Shown here piece after piece: positions 53,341 through 62,755 of a stretch of 64,000 bases of DNA. The DNA comes from JBFLXR01 sp040757065 (GTDB lineage: Bacteria > Pseudomonadota > Gammaproteobacteria > Burkholderiales > Gallionellaceae), in assembly GCA_040757065.1 (NCBI GenBank), contig JBFLXR010000002.1, forward strand, positions 118,286 to 182,285, given 5' to 3'. A program made the translations under genes and the position numbers. A model generated the notes under the pieces. It ran no database searches. It had not been told where the DNA came from and was given only the letters and a program-made list of their open reading frames with translations. Within the stretch, counting starts at the first letter, position 1; each line of letters begins with the position of its first letter.

Positions 53341-53718
53341 ATGTCCGTCTTGCCCGCCCCGCTCAAACCCGGCGATGCACTCATCTTTTTGGTGGGCGCG
53401 CTTTCGACCGTTTGGCTCGCACTCAGCCTGTGGCAAAGCGGACTGGCCGACAAGGCCGTCATCCGCAGCGGCGGAAAAATCTTCCGCGAAGTTCCGCTTA
53501 CTCGCAATCAGATCATCGAAGTTCCCGGCCCGCTCGGCATCAGCCGCATTGCCATCCGCGACCGGCAGGCACGCATCGATTCCGACCCCAGCCCGCGCCA
53601 ATATTGCGTCCGCCAAGGCTGGCTGAAACAAGCGGGCGAAGCCGCCATCTGCCTGCCGAATCAAGTCAGCATCGAACTGACCGGGCGCAATAAGCCGTAT
53701 GACAGCCTCAACTATTAA
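53341..53718 (+). CDS. NusG domain II-containing protein
   Basis: A 125-aa protein with one N-terminal membrane segment (about 12-31) and a small exported domain of the NusG-II type (IIEVPGPLGISRIAIRDRQA; YCVRQGWLKQAGEAAICLPN). Function is unknown. Such proteins often sit beside Gx-family membrane proteins, as here, where the next gene overlaps its 3' end by 20 bp. The similarity to NusG is only in the fold name; a transcription role is unlikely for an exported domain. Confidence 0.8.
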   Translation: MSVLPAPLKPGDALIFLVGALSTVWLALSLWQSGLADKAVIRSGGKIFREVPLTRNQIIEVPGPLGISRIAIRDRQARIDSDPSPRQYCVRQGWLKQAGEAAICLPNQVSIELTGRNKPYDSLNY

Positions 53719-54235
53719 GCTGCACGCCACGCGCGAAGATCATCATGTCGCGCGCATGGCGGCAGCGGCGCTCGGGCTGACCGTACTAGAGGCAGCGATC
53801 CCTTCGCCCCTGCCCGGCGTCAAACCCGGCCTAGCGAATATCGTCACACTGATCGTACTGAACCGCTATGGCTGGCGCAACGCAGTTTGGGTTTCGCTGC
53901 TGCGGGTGGTTGGCGGCAGTCTGCTACTAGGCAATTTTCTGGCCCCGGGCTTCTTTCTCAGTCTGTCCGGCGCGTTGTGCAGCTTAATCGTTCTGGGCGC
54001 ATCCCAGCATTTGCCGGCGCGCTGGTTCGGCCCGGTCACGCACAGCATTCTGGCCGCTTACGCCCACATTGCCGGTCAGCTCGGTATAGTCTATCTGTGG
54101 TTAATTCCGCACACCGGCCTTGCCTATCTGATCCCGATCTTCGCCCTTGCCGCGCTGCTGTTCGGCACAGTCAACGGCTGGATTGCCGCCGCTTACCTCG
54201 ACCGTACCGCGCACACCGAAACGGAGTCTCTATGA
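53699..54235 (+). CDS. Gx transporter family membrane protein (annotated in some genomes as heptaprenyl diphosphate synthase component I)
   Basis: A 178-aa membrane protein with about five hydrophobic segments. The N-terminal AAALGLTVLEAAIPSPLPGVKPGLANIVTL contains the family's proline- and glycine-rich signature. The family resembles ECF S-components, so a substrate-binding membrane subunit is possible; the substrate is unknown. It overlaps the NusG-II gene by 20 bp and ubiX by 4 bp, so all three are translationally coupled. Confidence 0.8.
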   Translation: MTASTIKLHATREDHHVARMAAAALGLTVLEAAIPSPLPGVKPGLANIVTLIVLNRYGWRNAVWVSLLRVVGGSLLLGNFLAPGFFLSLSGALCSLIVLGASQHLPARWFGPVTHSILAAYAHIAGQLGIVYLWLIPHTGLAYLIPIFALAALLFGTVNGWIAAAYLDRTAHTETESL

Positions 54236-54837
54236 AAACCATCACCCTCGCCTTCACCGGCGCATCCGGCCTGCCCTACGGCATGCGCTTGTTGGAATGC
54301 CTGCTCAGAACCGGCCAAACGGTGCAACTGGTCTATTCGCAAGCCGCGCAAATCGTTGCCGCGCAAGAAATGCAGTTCACCCTGCCGAGCCAGCCAGCCC
54401 AAGCCGAAGCCGCGCTACGCGAACGCTTCGGCGCTTTTCCCGGCACACTGCGCGTATACGGACGGGAAGACTGGTTCGCCCCGATGGCTTCCGGCTCGAA
54501 CCCCGGAGATGCCATGGTGATTTGCCCTTGCACGGTCGGCACACTGGCCGCCGTAGCCGCCGGCCTCAGCGATGATCTGATCGCCCGTGCTGCCGACGTC
54601 ATGCTCAAAGAAAAGCGTCCGCTGATTATTGTGCCCCGCGAAACGCCGTTTTCCGCTATTCATCTGGAGAACATGCTGAAGCTGACACATGCCGGCGCCG
54701 TGATTTTGCCGCCGAATCCCGGCTTCTATCACCACCCCCAGTCGGTACAAGACCTGATCGATTTCGTGGTCGCCCGCATTCTCGACCACCTCGGCATCGC
54801 CCATCAACTCCTCCGCCCGTGGGGGAAAAACGATTGA
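54232..54837 (+). CDS. ubiX: Flavin prenyltransferase UbiX
   Basis: UbiX (201 aa) joins dimethylallyl phosphate to FMN, making prenylated FMN, the cofactor of UbiD-type decarboxylases in ubiquinone synthesis. Motifs are FTGASGLPYGMRLLE, VICPCTVGTLAAVAAGLSDD and LIIVPRETPFSAIHLENM. The start overlaps the preceding stop (ATGA). No ubiD lies in the window. A terminator follows. Confidence 0.96.
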   Translation: MKTITLAFTGASGLPYGMRLLECLLRTGQTVQLVYSQAAQIVAAQEMQFTLPSQPAQAEAALRERFGAFPGTLRVYGREDWFAPMASGSNPGDAMVICPCTVGTLAAVAAGLSDDLIARAADVMLKEKRPLIIVPRETPFSAIHLENMLKLTHAGAVILPPNPGFYHHPQSVQDLIDFVVARILDHLGIAHQLLRPWGKND

Positions 54838-54842
54838 TTCCC

Positions 54843-54867
54843 AAGCCGCGCAAATCGCGGCTTTTTT
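54843..54867 (+). terminator. Rho-independent terminator after ubiX
   Basis: aagccgcg (54843-54850) and cgcggctt (54856-54863) form an 8-bp stem with a 5-nt loop and a six-T run. It ends the ptsN-to-ubiX run of genes and precedes mgtE. Confidence 0.9.
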
Positions 54868-54879
54868 CCCTGTAATTTA

Positions 54880-54910
54880 TTGTACGGCATGGCGGAATAT
54901 TCATTAAAAT
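54880..54910 (+). promoter_or_regulatory. Possible mgtE promoter
   Basis: -10 TAAAAT (54905-54910) with a possible -35 TTGTAC (54880-54885), spacer 19, longer than ideal. The mgtE ATG follows by 9 nt with no ribosome binding site, which suggests a leaderless transcript. No Mg2+ riboswitch fits in this space. Confidence 0.4.
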
Positions 54911-54919
54911 AGCCGCGCC

Positions 54920-56377
54920 ATGACCGAACACAACCAAGAACCCCAGCACACCGACGATGTGCAAGCGCACCTGAAACAGGTGCAGGCGTTGCTGCATAAA
55001 CAGCAACTGGTGGAGATCGTGGCTCAAAAACAAGAAATGGCACGGGAAGAGCGCCATCAACTGGTTGGCACACTGCTGCACAAGCAGCATTTAAGCGAAC
55101 TCCAGCAAAAACTCGACACTCTGCACCCGGCCGACATCGCCTATATTCTGGAGGCTCTGCCGATCGAGCAGCGCCTGATCGTCTGGGACTTGGTCAAGGC
55201 TGAACGTGACGGCGAAATCCTGATCGAAGTTTCCGATGCAGTGCGCGAATCGCTGATCGCCACCATGGATCGCGACGAACTGCGCGCAGCCGCAGAACAG
55301 CTCGACGCCGACGAAATCGCCGATCTGGCGCCCGACCTGCCGCAATCGGTGATGCGCGACGTGTTCAAGTCGCTTTCCATCGAAGAGCGCGAGCAACTGC
55401 GCGCCGCGATGTCCTACCCGGAAGACTCGGTCGGCGCGCTGATGGACTTCGACATGGTCACCATCCGAGAAGACGTCACGCTGGAAGTGGTCAGCCGCTA
55501 TTTGCGCCGTTTCGACGAATTGCCCGACCATACCGACCAGTTGTTCGTAGTCGACCGCGACGACCACTTTAAAGGCGTACTGCCGATCAACCTGCTGCTG
55601 GTCAACGAGCCGGAGACCGAAGTTTCCGCACTTAAATCGCAAGGCACCATCGTACTGCATCCCGACGACAAGGCCGAGCAAGCTGCGCAAGCGTTCGAAC
55701 GCTACGATCTGGTTTCCGCGCCGGTCGTGGATGAGGACGGCCTGCTGGTCGGCCGCGTCACGGTGAACACCGTGGTGGACTACATTCGCTCCGAAACGGA
55801 AAGCGAACTGCTCAGTCAGGCCGGTTTGCGCGAGGAAGAAGATATTTTCGCCTCGGTCTGGAAGAGCGCACAGAACCGCTGGCTTTGGCTGGCACTCAAT
55901 TTGTGCACTGCCTTCTTCGCCTCGCGCGTAATCGGCAGTTTCGAAGGCACCATTGAGAAGTACGTCGCACTGGCGACTCTGATGCCAATCGTCGCGGGCA
56001 TTGCCGGCAACTCGGCCAACCAAACCACCACCATTATCATCCGCTCGCTGGCGCTGGGGCAGATCAGTCCGGGCAACGCCCGCCATTTGCTCGCCAAGGA
56101 ACTGGCCATCAGCGGCCTGAACGGTTTGGTTTGGGGCGGCGTCGCCGGACTATTCGCTTACTTCTTATATAAGAGCATTCCATTGGGACTGGTGATGACC
56201 AGCGCCATGGTACTCAATCTGCTGCTGGGTGCGATCGTCGGCATGCTGATCCCGCTCGGTATGCAGCGTTTCGGCCGCGACCCGGCGATCGGCTCCAGCG
56301 TCATGCTGACTGCCATCACCGACAGCGGCGGCTTCTTTATTTTCCTCGGTCTGGCAACCATTTTCCTCATTCACTAG
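54920..56377 (+). CDS. mgtE: Magnesium transporter MgtE
   Basis: MgtE (485 aa) is a Mg2+ channel gated by its own cytoplasmic domain. The N-domain covers about 25-130, two CBS domains about 135-255 (YPEDSVGALMDFDMVTIRED; FERYDLVSAPVVDEDGLLVG), and five membrane segments about 285-485 with LMPIVAGIAGNSANQTTTII near the pore. The first 45 residues are Gln- and His-rich and probably coiled. Confidence 0.97.
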   Translation: MTEHNQEPQHTDDVQAHLKQVQALLHKQQLVEIVAQKQEMAREERHQLVGTLLHKQHLSELQQKLDTLHPADIAYILEALPIEQRLIVWDLVKAERDGEILIEVSDAVRESLIATMDRDELRAAAEQLDADEIADLAPDLPQSVMRDVFKSLSIEEREQLRAAMSYPEDSVGALMDFDMVTIREDVTLEVVSRYLRRFDELPDHTDQLFVVDRDDHFKGVLPINLLLVNEPETEVSALKSQGTIVLHPDDKAEQAAQAFERYDLVSAPVVDEDGLLVGRVTVNTVVDYIRSETESELLSQAGLREEEDIFASVWKSAQNRWLWLALNLCTAFFASRVIGSFEGTIEKYVALATLMPIVAGIAGNSANQTTTIIIRSLALGQISPGNARHLLAKELAISGLNGLVWGGVAGLFAYFLYKSIPLGLVMTSAMVLNLLLGAIVGMLIPLGMQRFGRDPAIGSSVMLTAITDSGGFFIFLGLATIFLIH

Positions 56378-56388
56378 AGAGCGCCGCT

Positions 56389-57522
56389 ATGCCTTTGTTC
56401 GAACATCACGACACCTTGATCGACATCGGCAGCAATCTGACACTCGGCGAAAAGATCAAACTATTGCACGCAGAAATCAACCAACGCGTGCCTGCCATTA
56501 GCCGGGTCGCGGCCGCCCTGTACGACCCGAAAACCGATCTGGTCAAAACTTTTCTGCACAGCAGCCACGAAAACGACCCGCTTGTCCATTACGAAGCAAA
56601 ACTGAACGAAACCCCGTCTCTAAGAGAAATCGTCGAGCGCCGCCGCCCGCGTATCGTCAACGATCTGTCGCTATTCGACCAAGGACATCGCAAACACACT
56701 CAGCATATTCGTTCGCAAGGCTTCGCTTCCAGCTACACCATGCCGATGTATGTACGCGGCAACCTGTTCGGTTTTTTATTTTTCAATTCAGAAGTACGCG
56801 CCACCTTCACTACAAGCGTACTCCATCAACTTGCACCGCTAGGTCATTTAATTGCGCTAACGATTATCAACGACCTTGCCGGTACGCAAGCCCTGCTTTC
56901 CACAGTTAAAGCCGCGCGCGACATGGCGCATTTGCGCGACGACGAAACCGGCAGCCATCAGGATCGCATGTCGCGCTATGCCCGCCTGATCGCCCGGAAA
57001 ATCGCAGCAAAACACCAACTGAGCGACGAATACATCGAGAATATTTTTGCCTTCTCGGTTCTGCACGACATCGGCAAAATGGGTGTGCCAGATAACATCC
57101 TGTTTAAACCCGGCCGACTGGACAATGCAGAGCTGGAAATCATGCGCCAGCACACCGTCAAAGGCCGGCAACTGATCGACAAGCTGTTGGAAGATTTTGA
57201 ATTAAGCGGCATGCACCGTATCGACATGCTGCGTAATATCGCCGAGTTGCACCACGAAACCCTGAACGGCAGTGGCTACCCCCACGGCCTAAAAGGCACA
57301 GACATCCCAATAGAAGCACGCATCACCGCCGTCGCCGACATTTTCGATGCGCTCACCAGCCACCGCCCTTACAAACAAGCCTGGAGCAACCGCGAAGCCC
57401 TCGACATGCTGGAAAGTCTGAAACACGACAAACTCGACCCGGACTGCGTCGATGCACTAATCGCCAGTCTAAAAGAAATCGAGGAAATTCAAAGACAATT
57501 CAGCGAAAACAGCTACGAATAA
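56389..57522 (+). CDS. GAF-like/HD-GYP domain protein, putative cyclic di-GMP phosphodiesterase
   Basis: A 377-aa soluble protein. The N-terminal 20-165 looks like a GAF sensor. The HD-GYP domain has HLRDDETGSHQDRMSRYARL, the HD pair in LHDIGKMGVPDNIL (H226, D227), HHE (288-290) and GYP (296-298). All expected metal-binding residues are present, so hydrolysis of cyclic di-GMP is likely. The sensed signal is unknown. It starts 11 bp after mgtE, probably in the same transcript. Confidence 0.9.
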   Translation: MPLFEHHDTLIDIGSNLTLGEKIKLLHAEINQRVPAISRVAAALYDPKTDLVKTFLHSSHENDPLVHYEAKLNETPSLREIVERRRPRIVNDLSLFDQGHRKHTQHIRSQGFASSYTMPMYVRGNLFGFLFFNSEVRATFTTSVLHQLAPLGHLIALTIINDLAGTQALLSTVKAARDMAHLRDDETGSHQDRMSRYARLIARKIAAKHQLSDEYIENIFAFSVLHDIGKMGVPDNILFKPGRLDNAELEIMRQHTVKGRQLIDKLLEDFELSGMHRIDMLRNIAELHHETLNGSGYPHGLKGTDIPIEARITAVADIFDALTSHRPYKQAWSNREALDMLESLKHDKLDPDCVDALIASLKEIEEIQRQFSENSYE

Positions 57523-57527
57523 GCTGC

Positions 57528-57539
57528 AGGAACGTTCCT
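57528..57539. repeat. 12-bp palindrome between the HD-GYP gene and rnfA
   Basis: aggaacgttcct is a perfect palindrome 6 bp after the HD-GYP stop and about 50 bp before the predicted rnf -35. It has no loop or T-run, so a protein-binding site is more likely than a terminator. Role unknown. Confidence 0.4.
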
Positions 57540-57588
57540 TGCTTCGTGCGCTATAACTCCCAGGAATAATCTTATGCCTGAATGAGAC

Positions 57589-57618
57589 TTGAAGAGGGAG
57601 TGGAATTAGCGCGATAAT
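57589..57618 (+). promoter_or_regulatory. rnf operon promoter
   Basis: -35 TTGAAG (57589-57594), 18-bp spacer, -10 GATAAT (57613-57618), then cgcggcttc. rnfA starts 25 bp later with a GGCGG-type site. It lies in the 120-bp gap after the HD-GYP gene. Confidence 0.6.
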
Positions 57619-57642
57619 CGCGGCTTCGTTAAAAAGGCGGCA

Positions 57643-58218
57643 ATGAAAGAATATTTGCTCATATTGATCAGCACGGTGTTTGTGAACAACATCGTGATGG
57701 TGAAAATCCTCGGACTGTGTCCGTTCATGGGGGTTTCCAAAAAACTGGAAGCCGCTGTCGGCATGGGCGCCGCCACGACTTTCGTACTGACGCTCGGCTC
57801 CGGTGCCAGCTACCTGATTAGTGAGTACTTGCTCGGTCCCGATCTTGCATACCTGACCACACTATCTTTTATTATTGTGATTGCCGGCATCGTGCAATTC
57901 ACCGAAATGGTTGTCCGCAAAACCAGCCCCTCGCTGTACCAAGTACTCGGCATTTACCTGCCGCTGATTACCACCAACTGCGCCGTGCTGGGCATTCCGC
58001 TGCTCAATGTGCAAGCGAAACATAATTTCATCGAATCTCTGCTATTCGGCTTCGGCGGCGCACTTGGTTTTACCATCGTCATGGTGCTGTTTGCCGGCAT
58101 CCGCGAACGACTCGAAGGCGCAGATATTCCAGGCATTTTCAAAGGTTCAGCTATCGCCATGATTACCGCAGGCCTGATGAGCCTGTCGTTCATGGGCTTC
58201 TCGGGACTGGTGAAATAA
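57643..58218 (+). CDS. rnfA: Rnf/Rsx electron transport complex subunit A
   Basis: RnfA (191 aa) is an inner-membrane subunit that with RnfE holds a membrane [2Fe-2S] centre. Six hydrophobic segments are visible. [20 protein letters not shown] and [15 protein letters not shown] have the cysteines of the inverted repeat pair. It leads rnfABCDGE, the complex that links ferredoxin and NADH oxidoreduction to ion movement, or reduces SoxR in enterics. Confidence 0.97.
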   Translation: MKEYLLILISTVFVNNIVMVKILGLCPFMGVSKKLEAAVGMGAATTFVLTLGSGASYLISEYLLGPDLAYLTTLSFIIVIAGIVQFTEMVVRKTSPSLYQVLGIYLPLITTNCAVLGIPLLNVQAKHNFIESLLFGFGGALGFTIVMVLFAGIRERLEGADIPGIFKGSAIAMITAGLMSLSFMGFSGLVK

Positions 58219-58219
58219 T

Positions 58220-58765
58220 ATGTTCACCGCTCTGCTGGTCATGTCCGCAATTGCCATTGCACTCGGCACGGTGCTGGGCTTTTCCGCCATAAAATTCAAA
58301 GTCGAGGGTAATCCGCTGATCGACCAAGTCGACGCCGTGTTGCCGCAAACGCAATGCGGCCAGTGCGGTTTCCCCGGTTGCCGCCCCTATGCCACCGCCA
58401 TCGCGGAAGGACAGGCCGACATCAATCTCTGCCCGCCCGGCGGCGAAGACGGCATCCGCAAGTTAGCAGAGCTGCTCGGCAAGGAATTCAAGCCCTTCGG
58501 CGAGGGCGCGCAACCCAAGCCGAAATCGGTCGCCCTCATCGACGAGAACACCTGCATCGGCTGCACACTTTGCTTGCAAGCCTGCCCGGTCGATGCCATT
58601 TGCGGTGCCGCCAAACAGATGCACACGATCATTGCAGCAGAATGCACCGGCTGCGAACTGTGTCTGGCGCCTTGCCCGGTGGACTGCATCAGCATGATCC
58701 CGATTCAAACGAACACGCAAACCTGGAAGTGGGAATATCCTGTTTTCCCGATCGCCGCGCAATGA
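58220..58765 (+). CDS. rnfB: Rnf/Rsx complex subunit B (iron-sulfur)
   Basis: RnfB (181 aa) is a membrane-anchored ferredoxin-like protein that receives or gives electrons to ferredoxin. One membrane segment (about 4-24), the cluster motif [13 protein letters not shown], then two 4Fe-4S ferredoxin motifs ([24 protein letters not shown]). It starts 1 bp after rnfA and overlaps rnfC by 4 bp. Confidence 0.97.
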   Translation: MFTALLVMSAIAIALGTVLGFSAIKFKVEGNPLIDQVDAVLPQTQCGQCGFPGCRPYATAIAEGQADINLCPPGGEDGIRKLAELLGKEFKPFGEGAQPKPKSVALIDENTCIGCTLCLQACPVDAICGAAKQMHTIIAAECTGCELCLAPCPVDCISMIPIQTNTQTWKWEYPVFPIAAQ

Positions 58766-60345
58766 GAACTCTGTTTAAATTCCACGGCGGCGTCCACCCG
58801 CCGACCAACAAAACGCAGTCGACCCGGACGCCGATTGCGCAAGCTGCGATTCCGTCGAAACTGGTAGTTGCGCTGCACCAACATGTCGGCAACATCGCCA
58901 AGCCTATTGTAGAAGTCGGCCAGCGTGTACTAAAAGGACAAATGATCGGACGCCCGGATGGGCGCGTCTCCAGCGCAGTACACGCCCCCACCTCAGGCAT
59001 CGTAACGGCAATCGACATGCAATTGATTGCCCATGCTTCCGGCTTGCCGGATTTGTGCATCACTATCGAGCCGGATGGCAAAGATGAGTGGATCGCGCGG
59101 GAAACGCGCGATTTCCGCACGGTTTCGCATACCGACCTGCGCCACTTATTGCGCGATGCAGGGGTAGTCGGGCTGGGCGGCGCAGTCTTCCCCAGCGACC
59201 TCAAGCTGTATGCCAAACAAAAACTGAAGACGCTGGTTATCAACGGCGCGGAGTGCGAACCCTACATCACTTGCGACGATATGCTAATGCGCGAGCGTCC
59301 GGCGGACATTCTGAAAGGCATCTCTATTCTGCGCGAGCTGTTGCACGCCGAAACAGTCGCCATCGGCATCGAAGATAACAAGCCGGAAGCCGTAGAGTCG
59401 ATGCGCAAAGCCGTGCAGGATGGCGGTTACGAAGGGGTCGATGTTGCCGCTGTGCCGACAGTTTATCCTGGTGGCGGCGCCAAGCAGCTAATCCGCGTAC
59501 TGACCGGCGTCGAGGTACCCGCCGGTGTCCGTTCGACCGATCTGGGCGTACAGTGCTTCAACGTCGCGACAGCCTATAGTGCGTGGCGCGCCGTCGAATT
59601 GGGCGAACCGTTGATTTCCCGCATCGTCACTATCACCGGCAATGTCGAACGCCCGCAAAACTTCGAAACACTGATCGGCACCCCGGTTAATGAGTTGGTC
59701 GCACAGGCCGGCTTACTGCCGGATACCAATGGTTATATCATGGGCGGTCCCATGATGGGCTTGCACTTGCCCTCTGACAAGGTCGGCATTACCAAAGCCG
59801 CCAACTGCATCATTGTTTCTTCGGAAAAGATATTCCCGCCCGCACCGCCCGCCTTGCCGTGCATACGCTGCACGCGCTGTGCCGATGCCTGCCCGGCGGA
59901 ATTGCAGCCGCAAGATTTATACTGGTTCGCCCGATCGAAAAATTTCGGTAAAGCGCAGGAATTCCACCTGTTCGACTGCATCGAATGCGGTGCCTGCGGT
60001 TATGTCTGCCCCAGCCATATTCCGCTGGTACAATATTTCCGCTACTCGAAGAGCGAAATCTGGATGCGCGAACGCGAATCGCAAGCCGCGACCGCCGCGC
60101 GCGAACGGCACGAATTCCAGCAATACCGCATTGAGCGCGAAAAACAGGAAAAAGCCGAGCGTCTGGCGCAAAAAGAACGCGAAGCCGCCGCAGCCAAAGC
60201 GGCTGCCGCCATGACCGCCACGCCCGTAGCGACAGAGGCAACCGGCGACGACACGCTGCAAATCCGCATCAATGCCGCCGTCGAGCGCGCCAAAGAACAG
60301 GCTGCGCAATCTGCCTCCACCGCAACCGAGCCACCCAAGGAATAA
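58762..60345 (+). CDS. rnfC: Rnf/Rsx complex subunit C (NADH-binding, iron-sulfur)
   Basis: RnfC (527 aa) carries the NADH/FMN site and two 4Fe-4S clusters. FHGGVHPP opens the protein; [12 protein letters not shown] is the nucleotide-binding region; [17 protein letters not shown] and [16 protein letters not shown] bind the clusters. The last 90 residues are Ala/Glu/Lys-rich coiled coil, as in proteobacterial RnfC. An open frame reaches further upstream, but the ATG at 58762 overlapping the rnfB stop gives the family N-terminus. Confidence 0.97.
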   Translation: MRTLFKFHGGVHPPTNKTQSTRTPIAQAAIPSKLVVALHQHVGNIAKPIVEVGQRVLKGQMIGRPDGRVSSAVHAPTSGIVTAIDMQLIAHASGLPDLCITIEPDGKDEWIARETRDFRTVSHTDLRHLLRDAGVVGLGGAVFPSDLKLYAKQKLKTLVINGAECEPYITCDDMLMRERPADILKGISILRELLHAETVAIGIEDNKPEAVESMRKAVQDGGYEGVDVAAVPTVYPGGGAKQLIRVLTGVEVPAGVRSTDLGVQCFNVATAYSAWRAVELGEPLISRIVTITGNVERPQNFETLIGTPVNELVAQAGLLPDTNGYIMGGPMMGLHLPSDKVGITKAANCIIVSSEKIFPPAPPALPCIRCTRCADACPAELQPQDLYWFARSKNFGKAQEFHLFDCIECGACGYVCPSHIPLVQYFRYSKSEIWMRERESQAATAARERHEFQQYRIEREKQEKAERLAQKEREAAAAKAAAAMTATPVATEATGDDTLQIRINAAVERAKEQAAQSASTATEPPKE

Positions 60346-60348
60346 GCC

Positions 60349-61383
60349 ATGTGGTACTCACCGTTCATCACCCAGCCCGTCAGCGTGAGCCAGATCATGC
60401 TGCGGGTCATGCTGGCCCTCATTCCGGGCATCGCTCTTTATGTCTGGTATTTCGGCCCGGCCATTCTGATTTCGCTGACACTGGCCAGCGTCACGGCGCT
60501 CGCCACGGAAGCCGCCATGCTGAAGTTGCGCCAGCGCCCCTTGAAGATGTTTTTGTCCGACAACAGTGCCTTGCTCACCGCTTGGCTGTTGGCGCTCTCC
60601 ATTCCGGCGCTCGCGCCGTGGTGGATGGTCGTGGTCGGCACCGCCTTCGCCATTGCGGTTTCCAAGCATCTGTACGGCGGATTGGGCAGCAACCCGTTCA
60701 ACCCGGCGATGATCGGCTATGCCATCCTGATTATTTCCTTCCCGGTGCACATGACGCACTGGATTTCGCCGCATGCGCTGGGCGGCATAGAACTCAGCTT
60801 CGGACAACAACTCGCCTATATCTTCAGCGGCCAGCTCCCCCCCGGACTGACGCTGGATGCCGTCACGATGGCCACCCCGCTGGACACGTTGAAAACCCAG
60901 TTGCACCTCGGTCACACCGTCGGCGAAATCCGCGACATGCCGATTTACGGTCGTCTGGCCGGCAAGGGTAGCGAGATGGTGGCAGCGGGCTTCGCCCTTG
61001 GCGGCCTCTACCTGATTGCCACCCGCATTATCTCGTGGCATTTGCCTTTTGCATTTTTGGGCACCCTGTTTGCAACAGCGGGAATTTTCCACCTGATCGA
61101 TCCGGCGCATTATGTGACGCCGCTGTTCCACTGGTTTTCCGGCGCAGCCATGCTGGGCGCATTCTTTATCCTGACCGATCCGGTAACCAGCCCGACCACG
61201 CACAAGGGCAAGCTGATTTTCGCCGCTGGCGCAGGCTTCCTTACCTATGTCATTCGCGCGTTCGGCGGTTTCCCGGACGGCATGGCCTTCGCCACCTTGC
61301 TGATGAATATTTGCGTGCCGCTGATCGACGCCTACACGCAGCCGAAAATTTTCGGCCACCACCAAGAAGGGAAAGGCAAATGA
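60349..61383 (+). CDS. rnfD: Rnf/Rsx complex subunit D
   Basis: RnfD (344 aa) is a multi-span inner-membrane flavoprotein. The motif VTMATPLD holds the threonine (T176) expected to carry covalent FMN. KHLYGGLGSNPFNPAMIGYA and FFILTDPVTSPTTHKGKLIF are conserved. FMN is attached by ApbE, which is not in the window. Its stop overlaps the rnfG start. Confidence 0.97.
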   Translation: MWYSPFITQPVSVSQIMLRVMLALIPGIALYVWYFGPAILISLTLASVTALATEAAMLKLRQRPLKMFLSDNSALLTAWLLALSIPALAPWWMVVVGTAFAIAVSKHLYGGLGSNPFNPAMIGYAILIISFPVHMTHWISPHALGGIELSFGQQLAYIFSGQLPPGLTLDAVTMATPLDTLKTQLHLGHTVGEIRDMPIYGRLAGKGSEMVAAGFALGGLYLIATRIISWHLPFAFLGTLFATAGIFHLIDPAHYVTPLFHWFSGAAMLGAFFILTDPVTSPTTHKGKLIFAAGAGFLTYVIRAFGGFPDGMAFATLLMNICVPLIDAYTQPKIFGHHQEGKGK

Positions 61384-62033
61384 AGCAAACCGCCAAAGCT
61401 GCCTCCCTGTCGGCGATCAACTTGCTGTTCTTTGCGCTGATAGGCACCGCCGTGCTGGCTTCGACTTACAGCCTGACCCACGAACGTATTCATCAGACCG
61501 AGGAAGCCGAAAAACTCAAACTGATTACGCAAGTCCTGCCGCCCACCCTGTTCGATAACAACATCATTCAGGATACGCTGCCGATCCCGGCCGACAAGCA
61601 ACTCGGCACCACCGATGTTACTACGGCCTACCGCGCCCGCCTGAAAGGCGAGCCTTCTGCCGTAGTACTGGAATCGATTGCGCCGGATGGCTACAGCGGC
61701 AATATCTATCTGATTATCGGCATTCTTGCCAACGGCGAGGTTGCCGGCGTGCGCGTGGTCTCGCACAAGGAAACCCCGGGTCTTGGCGATTATATCGATC
61801 TGCCTAAAAGCCCGTGGATTAAAGGCTTCGATGGCAAGTCGCGTGCGATATATACCGATGCCGACTGGCATGTACGAAAAGACGGCGGCAAATTCGACTA
61901 CATGGCCGGAGCCACCATCACCCCGCGCGCTGTCGTCAAAGCTGTGAACAAAACCTTGCAGTACTATGCCGAAAACCGCGAACAACTATTCGCCGCAGCC
62001 CCGCCTCAACCGCCCGCAGGAGGAAAGCAATGA
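61380..62033 (+). CDS. rnfG: Rnf/Rsx complex subunit G
   Basis: RnfG (217 aa) has one N-terminal membrane segment (about 11-29) and a periplasmic FMN domain. The attachment motif is AGATITP with T179. [14 protein letters not shown] is a further family signature. The start in ATGA overlaps rnfD; the C-terminal end overlaps rnfE by 4 bp. A longer frame upstream lies within rnfD and is not real. Confidence 0.96.
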   Translation: MKQTAKAASLSAINLLFFALIGTAVLASTYSLTHERIHQTEEAEKLKLITQVLPPTLFDNNIIQDTLPIPADKQLGTTDVTTAYRARLKGEPSAVVLESIAPDGYSGNIYLIIGILANGEVAGVRVVSHKETPGLGDYIDLPKSPWIKGFDGKSRAIYTDADWHVRKDGGKFDYMAGATITPRAVVKAVNKTLQYYAENREQLFAAAPPQPPAGGKQ

Positions 62034-62740
62034 GCGCGCAAGAGTTCAAGGATATTCTGTATAACGGCGTCTGGAAGCAAAATCCCGGCGTTGTGCAACT
62101 GCTCGGCATGTGCCCGCTGCTGGCCGTCAGCAGCTCGGTGGTTAATGGCGTGAGCCTCGGATTGGCTACAGCCATCGTAATGGCATTAAGCGGCGCAAGC
62201 ATTTCTCCGATTCGGCGCTATGTACCGAACGAAATCCGCATCCCGGTTTACATCCTCATCATTGCGGTACTGGTAACCGTCGTGCAGTATCTGATGAACG
62301 CCTACATGTACGGTTTGTACGTCGTACTCGGCATCTTCATTCCGCTGATCGTCACCAACTGTATCGTGCTGGCACGCGTCGAGGCCTTCGCCTCCAAGAA
62401 TGCTGTTCTTCCCTCTGCGCTGGACGGATTCGCAATGGGCCTTGGTCTGACTGCCGTACTGGGCGTGCTGGGCGCAATCCGCGAACTGATCGGTCGCGGT
62501 ACCCTGCTGTCCGGCATCGATCTGGCGCTTGGCGACGTCGCCAAAGATTGGGTGCTGCACATCATCCCGCACTATAACGGCTTTCTGATCGCCATTCTGC
62601 CGCCGGGCGCATTCATCGGACTGGGATTGCTGATTGCCGGCAAGAACTGGCTGAATCTGCGTGCCGAACAAAAGAAAATGCAAGGACAGCCAGTCGCAGT
62701 TACCCCGGTAGAGGGCGGTTGCGCGCCTGCCTCCCACTAA
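62030..62740 (+). CDS. rnfE: Rnf/Rsx complex subunit E
   Basis: RnfE (236 aa) is the membrane partner of RnfA. It has [20 protein letters not shown] and [20 protein letters not shown], with the cysteines matching those of RnfA in opposite topology, and GTLLSGIDL later. It closes the rnf block; nth follows after 15 bp. Confidence 0.97.
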   Translation: MSAQEFKDILYNGVWKQNPGVVQLLGMCPLLAVSSSVVNGVSLGLATAIVMALSGASISPIRRYVPNEIRIPVYILIIAVLVTVVQYLMNAYMYGLYVVLGIFIPLIVTNCIVLARVEAFASKNAVLPSALDGFAMGLGLTAVLGVLGAIRELIGRGTLLSGIDLALGDVAKDWVLHIIPHYNGFLIAILPPGAFIGLGLLIAGKNWLNLRAEQKKMQGQPVAVTPVEGGCAPASH

Positions 62741-62755
62741 ACCGGAGTATGCCGG

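Noticed and set aside
53341..53718. A second NusG-like transcription factor
   Set aside because: It lacks the NGN and KOW domains and starts with a membrane segment, so it is an exported NusG-II domain protein.
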